Of a stretch of 64,000 bases of DNA, positions 1 to 11,866 are shown in pieces. The stretch lies in the NCBI GenBank assembly GCA_002633025.1, contig NMRB01000347.1:302080-366079 (forward strand), written 5' to 3'. Position 1 is the first letter of the stretch. Each line of letters opens with the position of its first letter. Below the pieces are notes generated by a model. That model ran no database searches and was not told the DNA's origin. It was given only the letters and a program-made list of their open reading frames with translations. The DNA is from Notospermus geniculatus (Eukaryota > Nemertea > Pilidiophora > Heteronemertea > Lineidae). The position numbers and the translations under genes were made by a program.

Positions 1-433
1 CAGTAAATGGTTATATCTAGTTGTTTTGTCCCTATCTTAGCGTGATTTTGACTCGAAGGCTTGCAATGAGGTGGGAGACAGTCTAATTTGGCTTCGGGCT
101 CCAACTATAAAACCCCGGGTATAAAACCGGGACGAACTGGGTCGCGTATTTCTACACACTTTCAAAGGGCAAAGTTAAACGAAATACTCTATAATAAACT
201 ATGCCACAGTATATCCTCAAATAGTCATATTAGTATAACCATTTATTTCTATCTAACTTTTAACAGGTAATATTGACACTGATTTATTTGAAAGACACAA
301 ATTATTCGTTAGGACGATACGCACTATTTTGTCTAACGCATTTACTCAACAATCCATGCCTGTGCGAAGCGGCCACTCCAGCAGTACACGTGCGACTCGA
401 ATTTTGCTCACATCCGACCCGATTTCTCTTCCA

Positions 434-3400
434 ATGGTGCTCTCTGAAAGCCAAGAAAAAACTCCCAGTCCAGACATGGATGAGCCTAAGGAACAGAAGA
501 GTGAAACCAGTGATGATTCTAAAGAAAACAATGGCGTGAATGAACATGGTAAGGCAAAACAAGCCGATTGTCTGCTTTGCTGCTGGCTTGGCTGGTCTGG
601 TGGTGTCGACTTTTTTGGAGGTCAGTGCGGTCTTCAATAACTCTGGACAAAATAGCTTTTCCAGCCCCTGATTTGTGGTACAAAGGCACCAGAATTTATT
701 TTCGTTATCTATTCTTACTGCTGCTTCAACCCATTTCCATTTCTTCACAGCATTGAGGTAATATTTGCATGAGAAATTAATTAGACTTCGGACGACCCCG
801 AGTTCGGTGCTTAGCCACCTAGCGGGGGTTGGTAGAATTAGCCTACCATGCTACAGTACAGTTCAAGAGTAGCTCTTAATTAATTCACCTGTGTTGATAC
901 TATTCTAGGCCTACATAATGTGATCGGTGTTAGCTGTCTACTGTAGGCCTATACTGTTCTTAGGTCTACAGGATGATGCAATCCATACATCAACGTCTAG
1001 GCCTAGGCCTATTTTCAAAATTTCTATTTCTTTTCTTCTACACCGTATCTGTACCTTGGCTTGGGTATTTCCATCTCAGTGATGGAAGTGATGGAAATGT
1101 CGATAAAAATAACTACTTTCAAAGACAAAATCACTGATAATGATAATTTGGTGAAAGTGAAGTGGCAGAAGGAGAGTAGACTCGAACCTAGAAAACTTGA
1201 TCAGTTCTTGGCAGGGACATTGGTTGAATATATCCTTATGCCATGAAAGTAAGTGGTGATGATGTGACCCACTTCGGTCTCTGGGGTCATTTAAATAGGT
1301 CAGTTTCTTGCGCTAAGCCTTCGAAAATTCTGACCAGGTTTAAACTGGTCAGTTTAAACTATTGCATATTCCTATTTGCCAGCAAGACAACCAAGAATAA
1401 AAATCAAAATTCCCGCTCCCCATGATCTCCCTCCGCGCATGCGCACCCCACTGACATCCCGGATGTCAGCCCTGGATCAGTGATGGAAGTGATGGAAATG
1501 TCGATAAAAATAACTACTTTCAAAGACAAAATCACTGATAATGATAATTTGGTGAAAGTGAAGTGGCAGAAAAGGAGAGTAGACTCGAACCTAGAAAACT
1601 TGATCAGTTCTTGGCAGGGACATTGGTTGAATATATCCTTATGCCATGAAAGTAAGTGGTGATGATGTGACCCACTTCGGTCTCTGGGGTCATTTAAATA
1701 GGTCAGTTAGGGCATTTAACTGACATGACTGACAGTTCATGAGGTTGTATTTACCCTCACTGAGTACCTGTACCCAGTTGTCGTGTGTTTCATAATCGGG
1801 TGACCCCAATTAGATTTTGATTTACACACACACACTTATGAATTGCAGTGAATGGTAGCTCAGAAGATCATGCTGAAGAGAAAGTTAATGGTGAGATTCG
1901 AACCCCTGGAGCTAAGGAGCCCGACATGGTCCTCATCCAAGACACAAGTTTTATGGTTCAAATTCAAGCCCCTGGTGTGGAGCCATTTGATATGCCAGTA
2001 AGTCCACCTATGACCCAGTCTATATCACATGGCATGAATGAATAGGGCTCTGTCATCTGTCACTCCAGAGCACTTGTTACAGCGAAACCGTAGGGGGAAA
2101 ATGTGCAATTTTCTCTTTCTCAATCTGCATATTTTTGTGTATTGTGTATTGTGCATGGTGATGACAAGAGCGCGAAGAACCACTGATTGCCTCTATTTGG
2201 GAGTCGGAGGTTACTTACTATCACCTGCTATGTGCTGCTTATTCGAGCTCAGTCAATCATCATTTGTCTCCTCAGGTGAGTTCCATGGAGCTGGTGCAGG
2301 AGATCCAACAGGTGCTATTTGACAAAGAAGAGACATGTCATCGGACATGTTTTACTCTCCAACTCGATGGTACAGTACTCGACAACTATGCAGAACTCAA
2401 AAGCATCGAGGGTCTCAAAGATGGATCCGTGATCAAGGTTGTTGATGGTATGTTTTAAAGCAAGATTTACCCTTCATTGTCTTCAGCATATCTATAGAAT
2501 TTCATCCTGTCCTTGTCCATCTCTTCTCTCATGACTTAATCAAGAAGGTGCATGGTTTGATTGTCTGCAGTGCACATGTTGAGCTGTTGTTAAAAGATCA
2601 ATGCCAACTGCTACAGAAAGTCCTTGTGTGGTAATAAAAGTGAGGTTTCTTGCTACATTATCCTCAGTGATCTTCATTATTTCTTTCCAGAACCATACAC
2701 TGCACGAGAGGCAAAGATTCATGTCCGCCACTTACGTGACTTGTTGAAGTCTGTTGATCCGACGGATGCCTACAATGGTGCTGATTGTATGTCGTTATCT
2801 TTCCTAAATGCCGTTACTCTGGGTGACCTTCTAGGTGAGTTAGCTCTGTCTACACTGTTGGTATCGAAGAGAACTAGCTTGGGTTTCAATTAAACAATAC
2901 TTCAGTGACTCATGACCTGCCCTTATTGAGTCTCAGCATTACCTGCCTTGGCACAGTTGAAGCAGAGATGGTACCCATTTTACTGGTGGCAGTTACCTGT
3001 CATTATGAATGTATGACATGGAAATGTCCTGTTTCAGACAAGAAGAGACAAAAGGCAGATAACATGGACTGTGTTCCTCCAGAGTTCATCATGCCAGGGA
3101 GCAAGGATCGACCATTCCTTCCTCTCCATCCGGTCTTTAGGGATCATAGGGCCCCACAGTGTTTGAAGGTGCTAACGTATAGTGGCTGGAACCCACCACC
3201 AGGAAACAGGAAAATGCATGGTAAATGTCATTCAAAGGGTGTTCCCATCACATGAGGAGCCGTCTACGCATGCACTTGTTTGTTATGAGAAAGAATGGCA
3301 GCACCATTTGATGTCCCTTTATGCACCTATTCTGTAAGCCCTTTTTTTTGCGCCGACTCCTTTAATGACAGAATTATCTGCTCTTTTGCAGGTGATCTCT

Positions 3401-6400
3401 TGTACCTTTATGTTGTTACTCTTGAAGAAAAAAAGTTCCACATTACATCATCAACGCGGGGATTTTATGTTAACCAGTAAGTGGACCTATTAACCCTTTC
3501 TTCTCGTCGTGTTGCTTTTGTGTTGTTTGTACCAAATCTTGGGCGTGAAATAATGACAGCTTCTAAGGTGAAAGACATAGCTTCCTACCGGACTCGATGG
3601 ACCCTCACATAAGGCATCAATCGCCAGCACTGTAACAGATCTCCAGGCAGATGAGTCTTTGAAAAGAAATAACCCTTGAGGCCAATTTCACTTAGCTGCA
3701 CAATGTATCATCCTACCAATTGTGACCCGCTCCGGCAAAATCAGGCGGTTTTTTGCAGCTGATCATCATTGGTCATCAGTTTTCACAACTATTATCACTG
3801 CTATCCACTACTATTGTCCACCTGCAGAAACGTACATTCCAGCTATTGTGTTGTAAGGCCATTGACCCTTTCCTTGGTTGCGACCTGCACCTACTTTAGC
3901 TATATCGGGTCACAATTGGAGTGTTATAGAGTACTTTTGTGTCAGATATGGCCAATTCTGTATGTGATTATGGATGCTGGTAGCAGGTGTTGATCCTGAC
4001 CTTTTCATTAATTGATCAAAAAAACACCTGCTGTTGTCTTAATGATGTGGGATTAACGATGCATAAATCTCATCAGGCTGAATAGGGATGAGGTGCTGGC
4101 GTTCAACTCCATTGACGTCAGCCTAACTTAGAAGCAAGTTCGTTCCCAACAGCTGGTATAGATGTTAAATGTTCATGTTCACCTGTCTGCATGTCAGATC
4201 CCAATGAATTCTTACTTGTATACCGGTAGTTTTGACATCCTTATGCTGATTTACATGTACATATTGACCCACTTCCGATAATTCCTTTAATGAGATGATC
4301 ATTGCCAGAGAGTTCAGGATTAATTGCTCAGACAATCTGACTTTCAAATGACACAATGGATCTGAATTAAAAATGGTACTTTTCAATAAACATTCGACAG
4401 GTCCACAGATGAAGTTTTCAATCAGAAGGCAGCTCAACCAAAGCATCTGTGTCACTCACTGATTGATCTTCTAAACCATGTAAGTCATCTTGGATCAATT
4501 TCCTTCAGAGCAGCAGCTTAAAAACTACTCAGTATTGTCTCTTTTGCTCCTATGCTAGCACTACATGTAGTAGTGTGGTTGTCCTTTGCTTAGTACAAGT
4601 ACATGTCACAAGAAGGGGGTGTCCAGTGCAATTAATCATCTTGGGCTTGACTTATCTCCTGGGTGGACATCTGTTGTATTCAATCATACATCCCAGTTAT
4701 TAGGCCACGCTTTTTTTATTCCTTGTTTCGCGGGCCCGCCGCTAGGCGAAAATAGGAAAATGAAAAAAAAAAAAAATTTTATTTTTCGGGATTTTCGCGA
4801 GCCCGCCGCTCCAAAAACTCCACAAAATGGAAAAAAAATAAAAATTTATTTTTATTTTTATCCCGCCCGCCGCTCAGGAGGCCGAGATCGAAAATACATT
4901 TTTCAAAAATAGGCCTATTTTGTCATGTTTGTATGATTTACCGTCCGATCGATGTCATGATGCGCGGTTTCTGACAATCTGCCAATCTGTACCAACAGCC
5001 TCGCGCAGATTTTCACTTTGCTCTACTGATCGTATAGACCTATGTACAGTAGCTGCACAGAAACCCGGCACTGACTTGCTCGAGGCTGTCATCCAACAAT
5101 ATGGCGTGGTTCATGGTCACTCGTCACCTTGGGCCAAAATTTGACCGTGCCTGCATGCAGGTAAGCGATGATACGATCACAATCAGCTCCTGTGTCATTC
5201 ATACCACCAGTTGAACCTTTATTTTGGAATAAAATTTTATTTTTTTCTTTTCCTCCGCTATTCAGATGCCTTGGAAAACGTTCGAGAAATCAAAAAATAA
5301 AATTTTATTTTTATTTTTTTTCCGCCCTCCTCTGATGGAGGTGCTCAAAAAAAGCCCGCGAAACAAGGAATAAAAAAAGCGTGGCCTTATGTAGGTGACT
5401 AATGAAAAAGTTGCCAGATGTTGCCCGGTGATTTTAGGTCATGGTCTTTTTGCATTGTAGATTAGTCCAAGCTTCAAGAGAAATTTCTCAGTCCTGCTGA
5501 AGAAGAGGTAAGATGAGTGAATCCTCGTGAAGTTTATTCCCATTTTGTCTGGTTCAAATAGTAGAGAACTTGTCAAATCTCTTGCCTTGATATAATCCGT
5601 ATCACAAGGTTCTCACTAACTAACCCTAAGTGTTGTGAGGTGATGTTGCCTTTCAGAGCAGAGCTTGACCTGTTTTATTGGATACAATAATGAAGATCAT
5701 GCTGGTGGAAAACGATTGATGAGGGACAGGAGTTGTTTCAGGTCTTAAAATTAACGCACCAGCTGTAAAAATGATCTTGATCTTTAAGAATCATTGCAAA
5801 TAAAGATGCATGCTTCTTTCATTAATATCTATGCTGTCTCTCTAGGGCTCAGAAGCATCCCTTTGAGCGTGTGCCTACACCTTACCAAGTCTACAGTTGG
5901 TTGGCCCCACCACAAGAACACCAGGTCGATCTCATTAGGGCGGAAGATTGTAAGTGTTCAGTTGTGAGAACGATACCTTTGGCTCCTAATATCATTGTTG
6001 TCAGTCTACCAGTTTCCAACCATTCTGTTGGAAGACTGACTGATAGGATCTAAAAACCTCTGTGGAAGTATCCTTAAGGAGCAACCAGTCCCTGAAAGAT
6101 TCCCCGAAATGGCCATCTACAATACAAGCCTGATATTCTCTTCTTTGCAGCCTTCTCAGCCAAACTTGCTGGTGAGGAACATATTCCCGGCCAGACTAGA
6201 GACTGGAATGAGGAACTGCAGACAACCAGAGAACTCCCCAGGGCAAATCTTCCAGAACGACTGATCAGGGAAAGGGCTGTCTTCAAAATCCATAGTGACT
6301 TTGTGGCTGCTGCAACCAGAGCAGCCATGGCTGTTATTGATGGGAATATCATGGCCATCAACCCTGGAGAATCTGCAAAGTGAGTATCTTCACTGGTTCT

Positions 6401-9400
6401 TAACTGGCTCCAATGAATGGTGTTAAAATCTTCATTTATGGTTCGTTGAGTTGAAATTATCTCGAACCTGTTAGTGTTACTAGGTGGAAGAACATGGCTC
6501 AAAAAGAAGCTGGGGTCTAGTTACTTCATATTTGTATCCAAGCTCATGTTGTCTTTTTCAGAATGCAGATGTTCATATGGAACAACATTTTCTTCAGTCT
6601 TGGGTTTGATGTCAAGGATCACTACAAGGACTTTGGTGGTGACAGCGCAGCCTATGCAGCTCCTGTAAGACATCTGTTCCTCCTCTCTGTCATCTCTGTG
6701 CCTTTCCACAGCATTTTGAAGGAGGCCTTGTAATAAGTGCCAATTCCACTCCTGTTTCCATCTACATTTACTTTTCCTGGAGCCCAGTCAGTGTCATGCC
6801 CAATCATGTCATTGCATTTCTAACCAGGATACATTAAACAGGCTAATTTACCTTTTGCTAGTCTTGAGCTTTTATCTCATGATTAGCCAACATTTTGTGA
6901 TGATTCAATCCCGTGTCCCACAGAAAACTTGTTCAAGTTGATTAAGTGTGAATTCAGCAGGTAGAGAAGTATCTTGACACTGCCTGCTCAGGTGCGGCAT
7001 TGAATGAAACCAGTTCCTGAAGCAGTGTAGTCAAGAAGGCATGTTTGGTTCCATATTTTTCAGGGCACTGATCTACAAGGAGTCAAAGCTTATGCAAGTG
7101 TTGATGCCGAGGGTCTGTACACACTTGGGACAGTAGTCGTGGACTACCGGGGTTACAGAGTGACTGCTCAGTCCATTATACCTGGTAAGGAATACATGTT
7201 GGTAAATTCATTTAAAAGTAGAAAAGAATGACTGAGGCCGAGACCAATACCGGTATTAGCTCTGATCTGTAATCTTAGGTTAGTTGATGTTACCATGATA
7301 CTCTACTACAGCCTATCCTCAGCTAACGCCAATGGAACAAATGTCATTTGAACGATGAACTTTTCCTCTTTCTCAGGTATTCTTGAGCGTGAACAAGAAC
7401 AGTCAGTTGTGTATGGTTCCATTGACTTTGGAAAAACAGTGATCACGAATGAAAAATATGCAGAATTGGTAAGCATTGTAATCAACTTACAAATGAAAAG
7501 AATAAGTTCGTTGGTTCAGTGATTGCCATGGAACAAGGTGAGTGCACTCTGTAGGTAGGAATGATATAGCCCCACTGTTATACTCTACTTGCGTGCCCAA
7601 CTGTCTTTGCCTCAAATGGTAAACGAGGACATGTTCATGTAGGCTGGAGACTTATCTTAACAGCCATTGTAATATTGTCTGTTTCAGCTGAAGAAGACAG
7701 CTGCCCAACTCAAAATTCGGCCGCACAAAGTTCTGAATGAGAAAGGTGAAGAAGTGGAATTACTCTCCTCTGTCGAATGCAAGGGCATTGTGGGTAACGA
7801 CAATCGACACTATGTCCTTGACCTGCTACGGACGTTTCCTCCAGATGTCAACTTTTTGCCAAGTGAGTTGTTCCTTGATAAAGTCCAACTCTGCTTTATG
7901 AGGACGTGACTGGAAAGTGCTTTGTGTGTTCCTTTGATATCAGTTATCTTTCGTGGCTGGTTCCACTGTCAGTTAGAATATCTTCATGGGATTACAGCCA
8001 TTGTCGTCTGCACAATTGTCTCAAACCATTGTCTGAATCCACAAGACACTGGCGATTGATTTGTGCTACAGTAAAGAAGTTTTTGCTAACACCAGAAGGG
8101 CAGCAATGCCCAGTGACTGGGGTTTGATAGTAGAACTTGCAACAACTGTACTATGCTGAGTAGGTTAGGTTCAATTCGCCATGTATTAAGATGGTTATTC
8201 TGCACATACTAGAGCCCATTGTCTCAAACCACAAGACACTGGGTGTAGAATTTGTGCGACAGTAAAGCAAGTATTCGCTAACACCAGAAGGACCACAATG
8301 CCCAGTGACTGGGGTTTGATAGTAGGACTTGCAACAGCTGTGATCTATGATTATGCTGGGTACTTTAGGTTTGATCCACTATGCTATTGAGATAGTTATT
8401 CTGCACATACTAGAGCCCATTGTCTCAAACTACTAGACACTGGGTGTAGAATTTGTGCTACAGTAAAGCAAGTATTCGCTAACACCAGAAGGACCACAAT
8501 GCCCAGTGACTGGGGTTTGATAGTAGGACTTGCAACAAACTGTTATCTATGATTATGCTGAGTAGTTTACGTTCGATTCGCTATGCTATGGAGGTGGAAT
8601 TATTTTGCGCATACTAGAGCCCATTGTCTCAAACCACTGGACACTGGGTGTAGAATTTGTGCGACAGTAAAGCAAGTATTCGCTAACACCAGAAGGGCCT
8701 TATAGCCCAGTGACTGGGGTTTGATAGTAGGACTTGCAACAGTTCTTGAACAGGTTATTTCCATTTTATAGAAACAGCCTAGTTTCTTGAAGTGTGGTAG
8801 ACTTGTCGAAAGAAAAGAGGCACCACGACAAAAATACTTCGATGATCAAAATGTTTTCACGTCCTTTTCCAGTGGAAGGAGAAGAGCTTAGTGATGCTTT
8901 GAAAAAGGAAGGATTCCCAGTAGCACACAGACACAGACTTGTGTCTCTCAGACAGGAGCTTATTGAGGCATTTGTGGAGTAAGTAAATTCAATCACCTTA
9001 TTTTGCTCTGTTGAATAATTCGCCTCAGATCGACCTGAATCTGTGTCTTCATTACTCTTGATGCACACATTGTCTGCTATTACACAGGATTTCAGTTAGT
9101 GTATTAGCCTGCATCCTGTGATATTGGATAATCACAGTCTGGACTTGAATGCTTATTGAAGTATACCTACATGTATTTCAGGACCAGGTATATGGGATTT
9201 ATCAAGAGTGCTGCATGGCAGTTTCAACAAATGAGACAGAAAAAGGAGAGCGAGAAACAGAAAGAAATGGAGGAAAAAGAAAAGGTGAGGGTTACTGATT
9301 GTGAATTTGAGGAGACCTTGGACCTGTACTGAATGTTCACAGTGTTGCTCTTTCACATTCAGAGTCAGAAAGTCAATGTCTCCTGCGTTCTCGTCATTTA

Positions 9401-11866
9401 ACTTTAACTGCACAATGTACCAAGCCCTCTGTCTGTTTTACAGGACATTGGGTGTGGAATTTGTGCTAGATTAAAGCAAGTATTCGCTAACACTAGAATG
9501 GCAATCTTGCCCAGTGACTGGGGTTTGATAGTAGAACTTGCTACATTCACTGAGGTCTTTACATTGTAACCAGTCTGTAAGCACCTTTTTTTGGTGCATG
9601 TTCACAATGACTGAGGCAATTTCTTATTGTCCTTGATACTCCGATCAGTATGGGCACAAAAAATACGAGCTTACTGTTTGTTGATTGAGCAGTGAGTGCG
9701 AATTTGTGCCAGATCAAAAAGCAAGTACTGGTTCATGCCAGGTAGAGAGTTGCCTGGGATGATAGTAGCATTTGCAACATGTGTCAACTTTGTAAGAGGT
9801 GATTTGAAAAGAAAACATCGAAAAAGTCCTGATATTCAGCTAAGGCCTGCTCTCAGGCTGGCTTCTCACAAGGTCAGCACCAAGGCACTCCTCTGTCTCA
9901 CTCAAGTTGGCTTAATATGGGCAATTTGGCCACGGAAAGCTAGATTGTATGGGCAGTAATATGTGTCGCTGTCTAGCAATGATGATTTGTCCATTGAAAG
10001 CCAACTCTCACATGGAGGAGGGCCTTAAGCTGGTGCCCCCTTCTTGTATGACATCAGATGAAATCTCAAGCTTATGACATCCTGTTCTGATTCTAGACAC
10101 CAGAAGCTGAGGCGGCGACTGGTGACAGTGTGGAGGTGGAGGAAGCAAAGAAATTGGTGGAAGAAATAATCGGACCTGACAATCAGTCATGTTAGTATTG
10201 CTGGATGGTTTTCTTGGGTTTGTGGAAGAATCGTGGGATTCCATGATGACTGAGTCAAGAAAACAAATCATCGAAGCAGTTGCCACGCTCAAGATATACA
10301 CTGGAACTTTTCAACCCGGGATCCAGTTAGTTTCTAAGGCAGTAATGATCTATCAGACTGTTAGTATGAGAACATCACCTTTGGTATGACAGAACTTTCC
10401 CATTTTCCAATATCCCTGTGACACTACTGCATGTACAGGGTGTAACATTGTGGACTCTTCTGATTCCAGTTGAAGACAGCAGTAAGGAGATCGTACGAGC
10501 TGCTGCTAAAGCCGTTGGTTCACTATCAGAGAGTGCATTTGACTTGACCTTCAATCCCGATGTATTCCAACCCCATGTGAAACACGCTGGCGAAGATGTA
10601 AGTGAGTTGCCCAAACATTGAGCTGTTGGTTTGATATCTTTAACTCTTGGCGGCTTATTCCTCTGTCAGCTGATAAATTTGGCGATGATGAGGTCATATT
10701 TCAGTACACCATCACCAAAGTTCTACTCTCTGAGAGGAATTAATATTTCCAACCAGGAGTCATTCCTACCCTGTCTCATTTTAGCTTGAAAAAGCAAAAC
10801 AGCTCACAAAAGACGCTGCAGAATTCTTGGTCGTCAGTCAAGTCCCTCAGCTGGTGAAGGAATGCCTGGAGCACCAGGTGGCGCCCATCGACGGTCTCAC
10901 ACTCACAGAGGCTCTACATCAACGGGGCATCAACATCAGATATCTTGGAAAGTTTACAAAGCTACTCGAGGAACATGTTCAGCTGATCTACATTCACGTA
11001 AGGTCCCTTCGTATGGTTCTGGCTTCTGTCGTGTTGGCCACATGTATGGTTTGTGTGATAATGAAACTCAGTTGTGATTGTGAAACAGGTCCATCACAAC
11101 CTGGATTGACCCGTGTGGCACTAAAGTCCCCAGCGGCCCATGTACGACTTCTTCCCTTGATTGTTACCAATGATGACAAAATCCCGAAAATCTGACTAGT
11201 ATATGGAGGCCTGATTAGTCTTCCTGAGGTGACAGCTTAAGGGATGACTTTGATATTATTCAGGAGAGAATTCATGCAGTTGTCAACCATCAGTTTGTTG
11301 TGGTGTCTGGGGAGCCGTGTATGATAGATTTGTCAGCTAATTCTGAAAGGATATGCAGTAGTCTTCTACTGTCTGAACATTCTCTTGCAGGGTATAGCCA
11401 TCGGTGAAATGGTAACACGAACAGCCAAACACCTCTTCCATACTTACATGCAAGGTGTAGAAATGATGAGCCTAGCTAATGCTGTTAGTCACTTCCTCAA
11501 CTGTTTCCTAGGGTCTTGTCCTACTCTTCATGTCCAAGCCAGTCCTGACGATGTAAGTATGGCTGCTACATGATGTGGTTATAGAATGTTCATAATGGCT
11601 TTGTGGAAACCCAAAACCATATATGCATGGGCTATTCATCTGACATTGGACTTGTATTCTGTGAAAATCTTTTCTCTTCCCTTGTCATGTGAAGTTTTGC
11701 AAATTCCTCTTCAGGCACGTTCAAAAAAGAAGAACAAGAAGAAAAACAATAAATGGCGTTGGTTAACTAGTCCTGATAATACTGAATGGGCCTCTGAAAC
11801 ACCGAGGACTCTGTGGAAGAAAATCTCAGAAGATATGTCGGCATACTTCCTATACAACTTGGAATG
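434..11866 (+). CDS. CLUH: CLUH (clustered mitochondria protein homolog), exons 1-21
   Basis: CLUH is a cytosolic RNA-binding protein that binds mRNAs of nuclear-encoded mitochondrial proteins and controls mitochondrial distribution. GT/AG-bounded exons: 434-548, 1849-1997, 2276-2447, 2691-2834, 3038-3220, 3392-3476, 4401-4479, 5461-5507, 5846-5949, 6151-6379, 6562-6664, 7064-7184, 7377-7468, 7688-7862, 8873-8978, 9182-9284, 10097-10190, 10470-10597, 10785-10997, 11391-11552, 11715-11866. Joined to exons 22-29 at 19078-21949, the frame stays open for exactly 1,337 codons, close to the size I recall for vertebrate CLUH (about 1,300). The N-terminal domain spans about residues 70-320 and the CLU domain about 325-635. 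The CLU part reads nearly like vertebrate CLUH, e.g. [17 protein letters not shown] and [33 protein letters not shown] charged linker follows. ATG 356 in the same frame is an alternative start; neither start has a strong Kozak context. Introns 14, 16 and 19 carry snoRNAs. Confidence 0.93.
1076..1305 (+). repeat. Direct repeat, copy 1
   Basis: Starts at tcagtgatggaagtgatgg and ends at aaataggtcagtt. It recurs at 1477-1708 with almost no differences apart from a 2-bp insertion (gcagaagg versus gcagaaaagg). The 171 bp between copies is unrelated. High identity implies a recent local duplication or gene-conversion event. Confidence 0.9.
1477..1708 (+). repeat. Direct repeat, copy 2
   Basis: Second copy of 1076-1305. 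Both copies contain the short hairpin-capable stretch tgaccc...gggtca. Confidence 0.9.
3716..3919. repeat. Short element bounded by 14-bp inverted repeats
   Basis: In CLUH intron 6. CCAATTGTGACCCG at the left is the exact reverse complement of CGGGTCACAATTGG at the right. The block B allele (about 12183-12386) keeps the element but has a slightly degraded left end. No target duplication is clear, so a fold-back sequence that never moved is possible. Confidence 0.5.
4703..5386. mobile_element. 684-bp non-autonomous DNA transposon (PIF/Harbinger-like MITE)
   Basis: It has perfect inverted termini of about 33 bp starting GGCCACGCTTTTTTTATTCC at both ends. A TTA duplication flanks it (4700-4702 and 5387-5389). 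The other allele has the uninterrupted site with a single TTA at 13183-13185, which proves insertion. The interior is a set of A/T-rich and gcccgccgc-rich inverted segments with no transposase-like ORF. The 3-bp TTA target fits the PIF/Harbinger TWA preference as I know that family. It sits in CLUH intron 7. Confidence 0.88.
8010..8147 (+). ncRNA. Box H/ACA snoRNA, array unit A1 (CLUH intron 14)
   Basis: Two-hairpin layout. The 5' stem is GCACAA with TTTGTGC plus CCATTGTCT with AGACACTGG. Then come hinge ACAGTA (ANANNA) and a 3' hairpin closed by AAGTT/AACTT, where both strands changed relative to the other units, then ACA at 8142-8144. The 3' guide GATAGTAG is kept but the 5' guide is altered, so this unit may be drifting. 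Confidence 0.65.
8202..8339 (+). ncRNA. Box H/ACA snoRNA, array unit A2 (CLUH intron 14)
   Basis: The 5' hairpin is GCACA/TGTGC with inner stem CCCATTGTCT/AGACACTGGG. Hinge ACAGTA follows. The 3' hairpin is GCAAGT/ACTTGC with inner stem AACACCAG/CTGGGGTT, and ACA lies at 8334-8336. The pocket strands attcgct and GATAGTAGG match LSU rRNA CCUACUAUC and AGCGAA on either side of the target uridine. Box spacing (14-16 nt from pocket to ACA) is right for a pseudouridylation guide. Confidence 0.75.
8403..8540 (+). ncRNA. Box H/ACA snoRNA, array unit A3 (CLUH intron 14)
   Basis: Same architecture as unit A2: hinge ACAGTA, basal 3' stem GCAAGT/ACTTGC, ACA at 8535-8537. Both hairpins and both guide strands are intact. 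The other haplotype has only three intron 14 units, so this is the likely additional copy. Confidence 0.75.
8607..8744 (+). ncRNA. Box H/ACA snoRNA, array unit A4 (CLUH intron 14)
   Basis: Hinge ACAGTA, 3' hairpin GCAAGT/ACTTGC with a short GGGC/AGCCC-type tip, ACA at 8739-8741. It ends 128 nt before the exon 15 acceptor. The guide pocket is the same as in A2 and A3. Confidence 0.75.
9410..9548 (+). ncRNA. Box H/ACA snoRNA, unit A5 (CLUH intron 16)
   Basis: Diverged relative of the intron 14 units. The 5' stem is GCACAA...TTTGTGC, the hinge AGATTA (a different but valid ANANNA), the 3' hairpin GCAAGT/ACTTGC, and ACA lies at 9543-9545. The guide strands attcgct and GATAGTAGA are kept, with hairpin tip ggca/tgcc. 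Confidence 0.7.
9653..9782 (+). ncRNA. Box H/ACA snoRNA, unit A6 (CLUH intron 16)
   Basis: Most diverged unit. GGCACAAA pairs perfectly with TTTGTGCC in the 5' hairpin. Hinge AGATCA follows. The 3' hairpin is GCAAGT/ATTTGC (one G-U) with inner stem CCAGG/CCTGG, and ACA is at 9777-9779. The 3' guide GATAGTAG is kept but the 5' guide is replaced, so the target may have changed or been lost. Confidence 0.62.
11163..11233 (+). ncRNA. Box C/D snoRNA in CLUH intron 19
   Basis: Terminal stem GTTACC/GGTGAC, C box ATGATGA (11170-11176), D' CTGA (11192-11195), a C'-like TGATTAG, and D box CTGA (11224-11227). The D guide GATTAGTCTT is complementary to 10 nt of LSU rRNA GAAAGACUAAUCGAACC. By the D+5 rule it would direct 2'-O-methylation of the A in AAG-A-CUAAUC. 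It lies 157 nt before the exon 20 start. Confidence 0.75.

Larger units (their letters stand above)
549..1848 (+). other. CLUH intron 1 with a 230-bp direct repeat
   Basis: This is the largest upstream CLUH intron (donor gtaagg at 549, acceptor at 1847-1848). It holds a direct repeat (listed separately), several 'taggccta' motifs and a short CA run at about 1823-1835. Small ORFs inside are repeat copies of each other and are not supported as genes. Confidence 0.7.

Noticed and set aside
302-748. 148-codon open frame on the - strand over CLUH exon 1
   Set aside because: Overlaps the + strand exon that joins in phase to exon 2; no domain and no splice logic on the - strand.
5950-6150. H/ACA-like hairpin with ATAGGA hinge in CLUH intron 9
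   Set aside because: Only the first hairpin folds well; no second hairpin with an ACA at the right distance.
10670-10730. Box C/D candidate in CLUH intron 18 (ATGATGA ... CTGA)
   Set aside because: No convincing terminal stem, and the C box is not kept in the other copy (about 17740).
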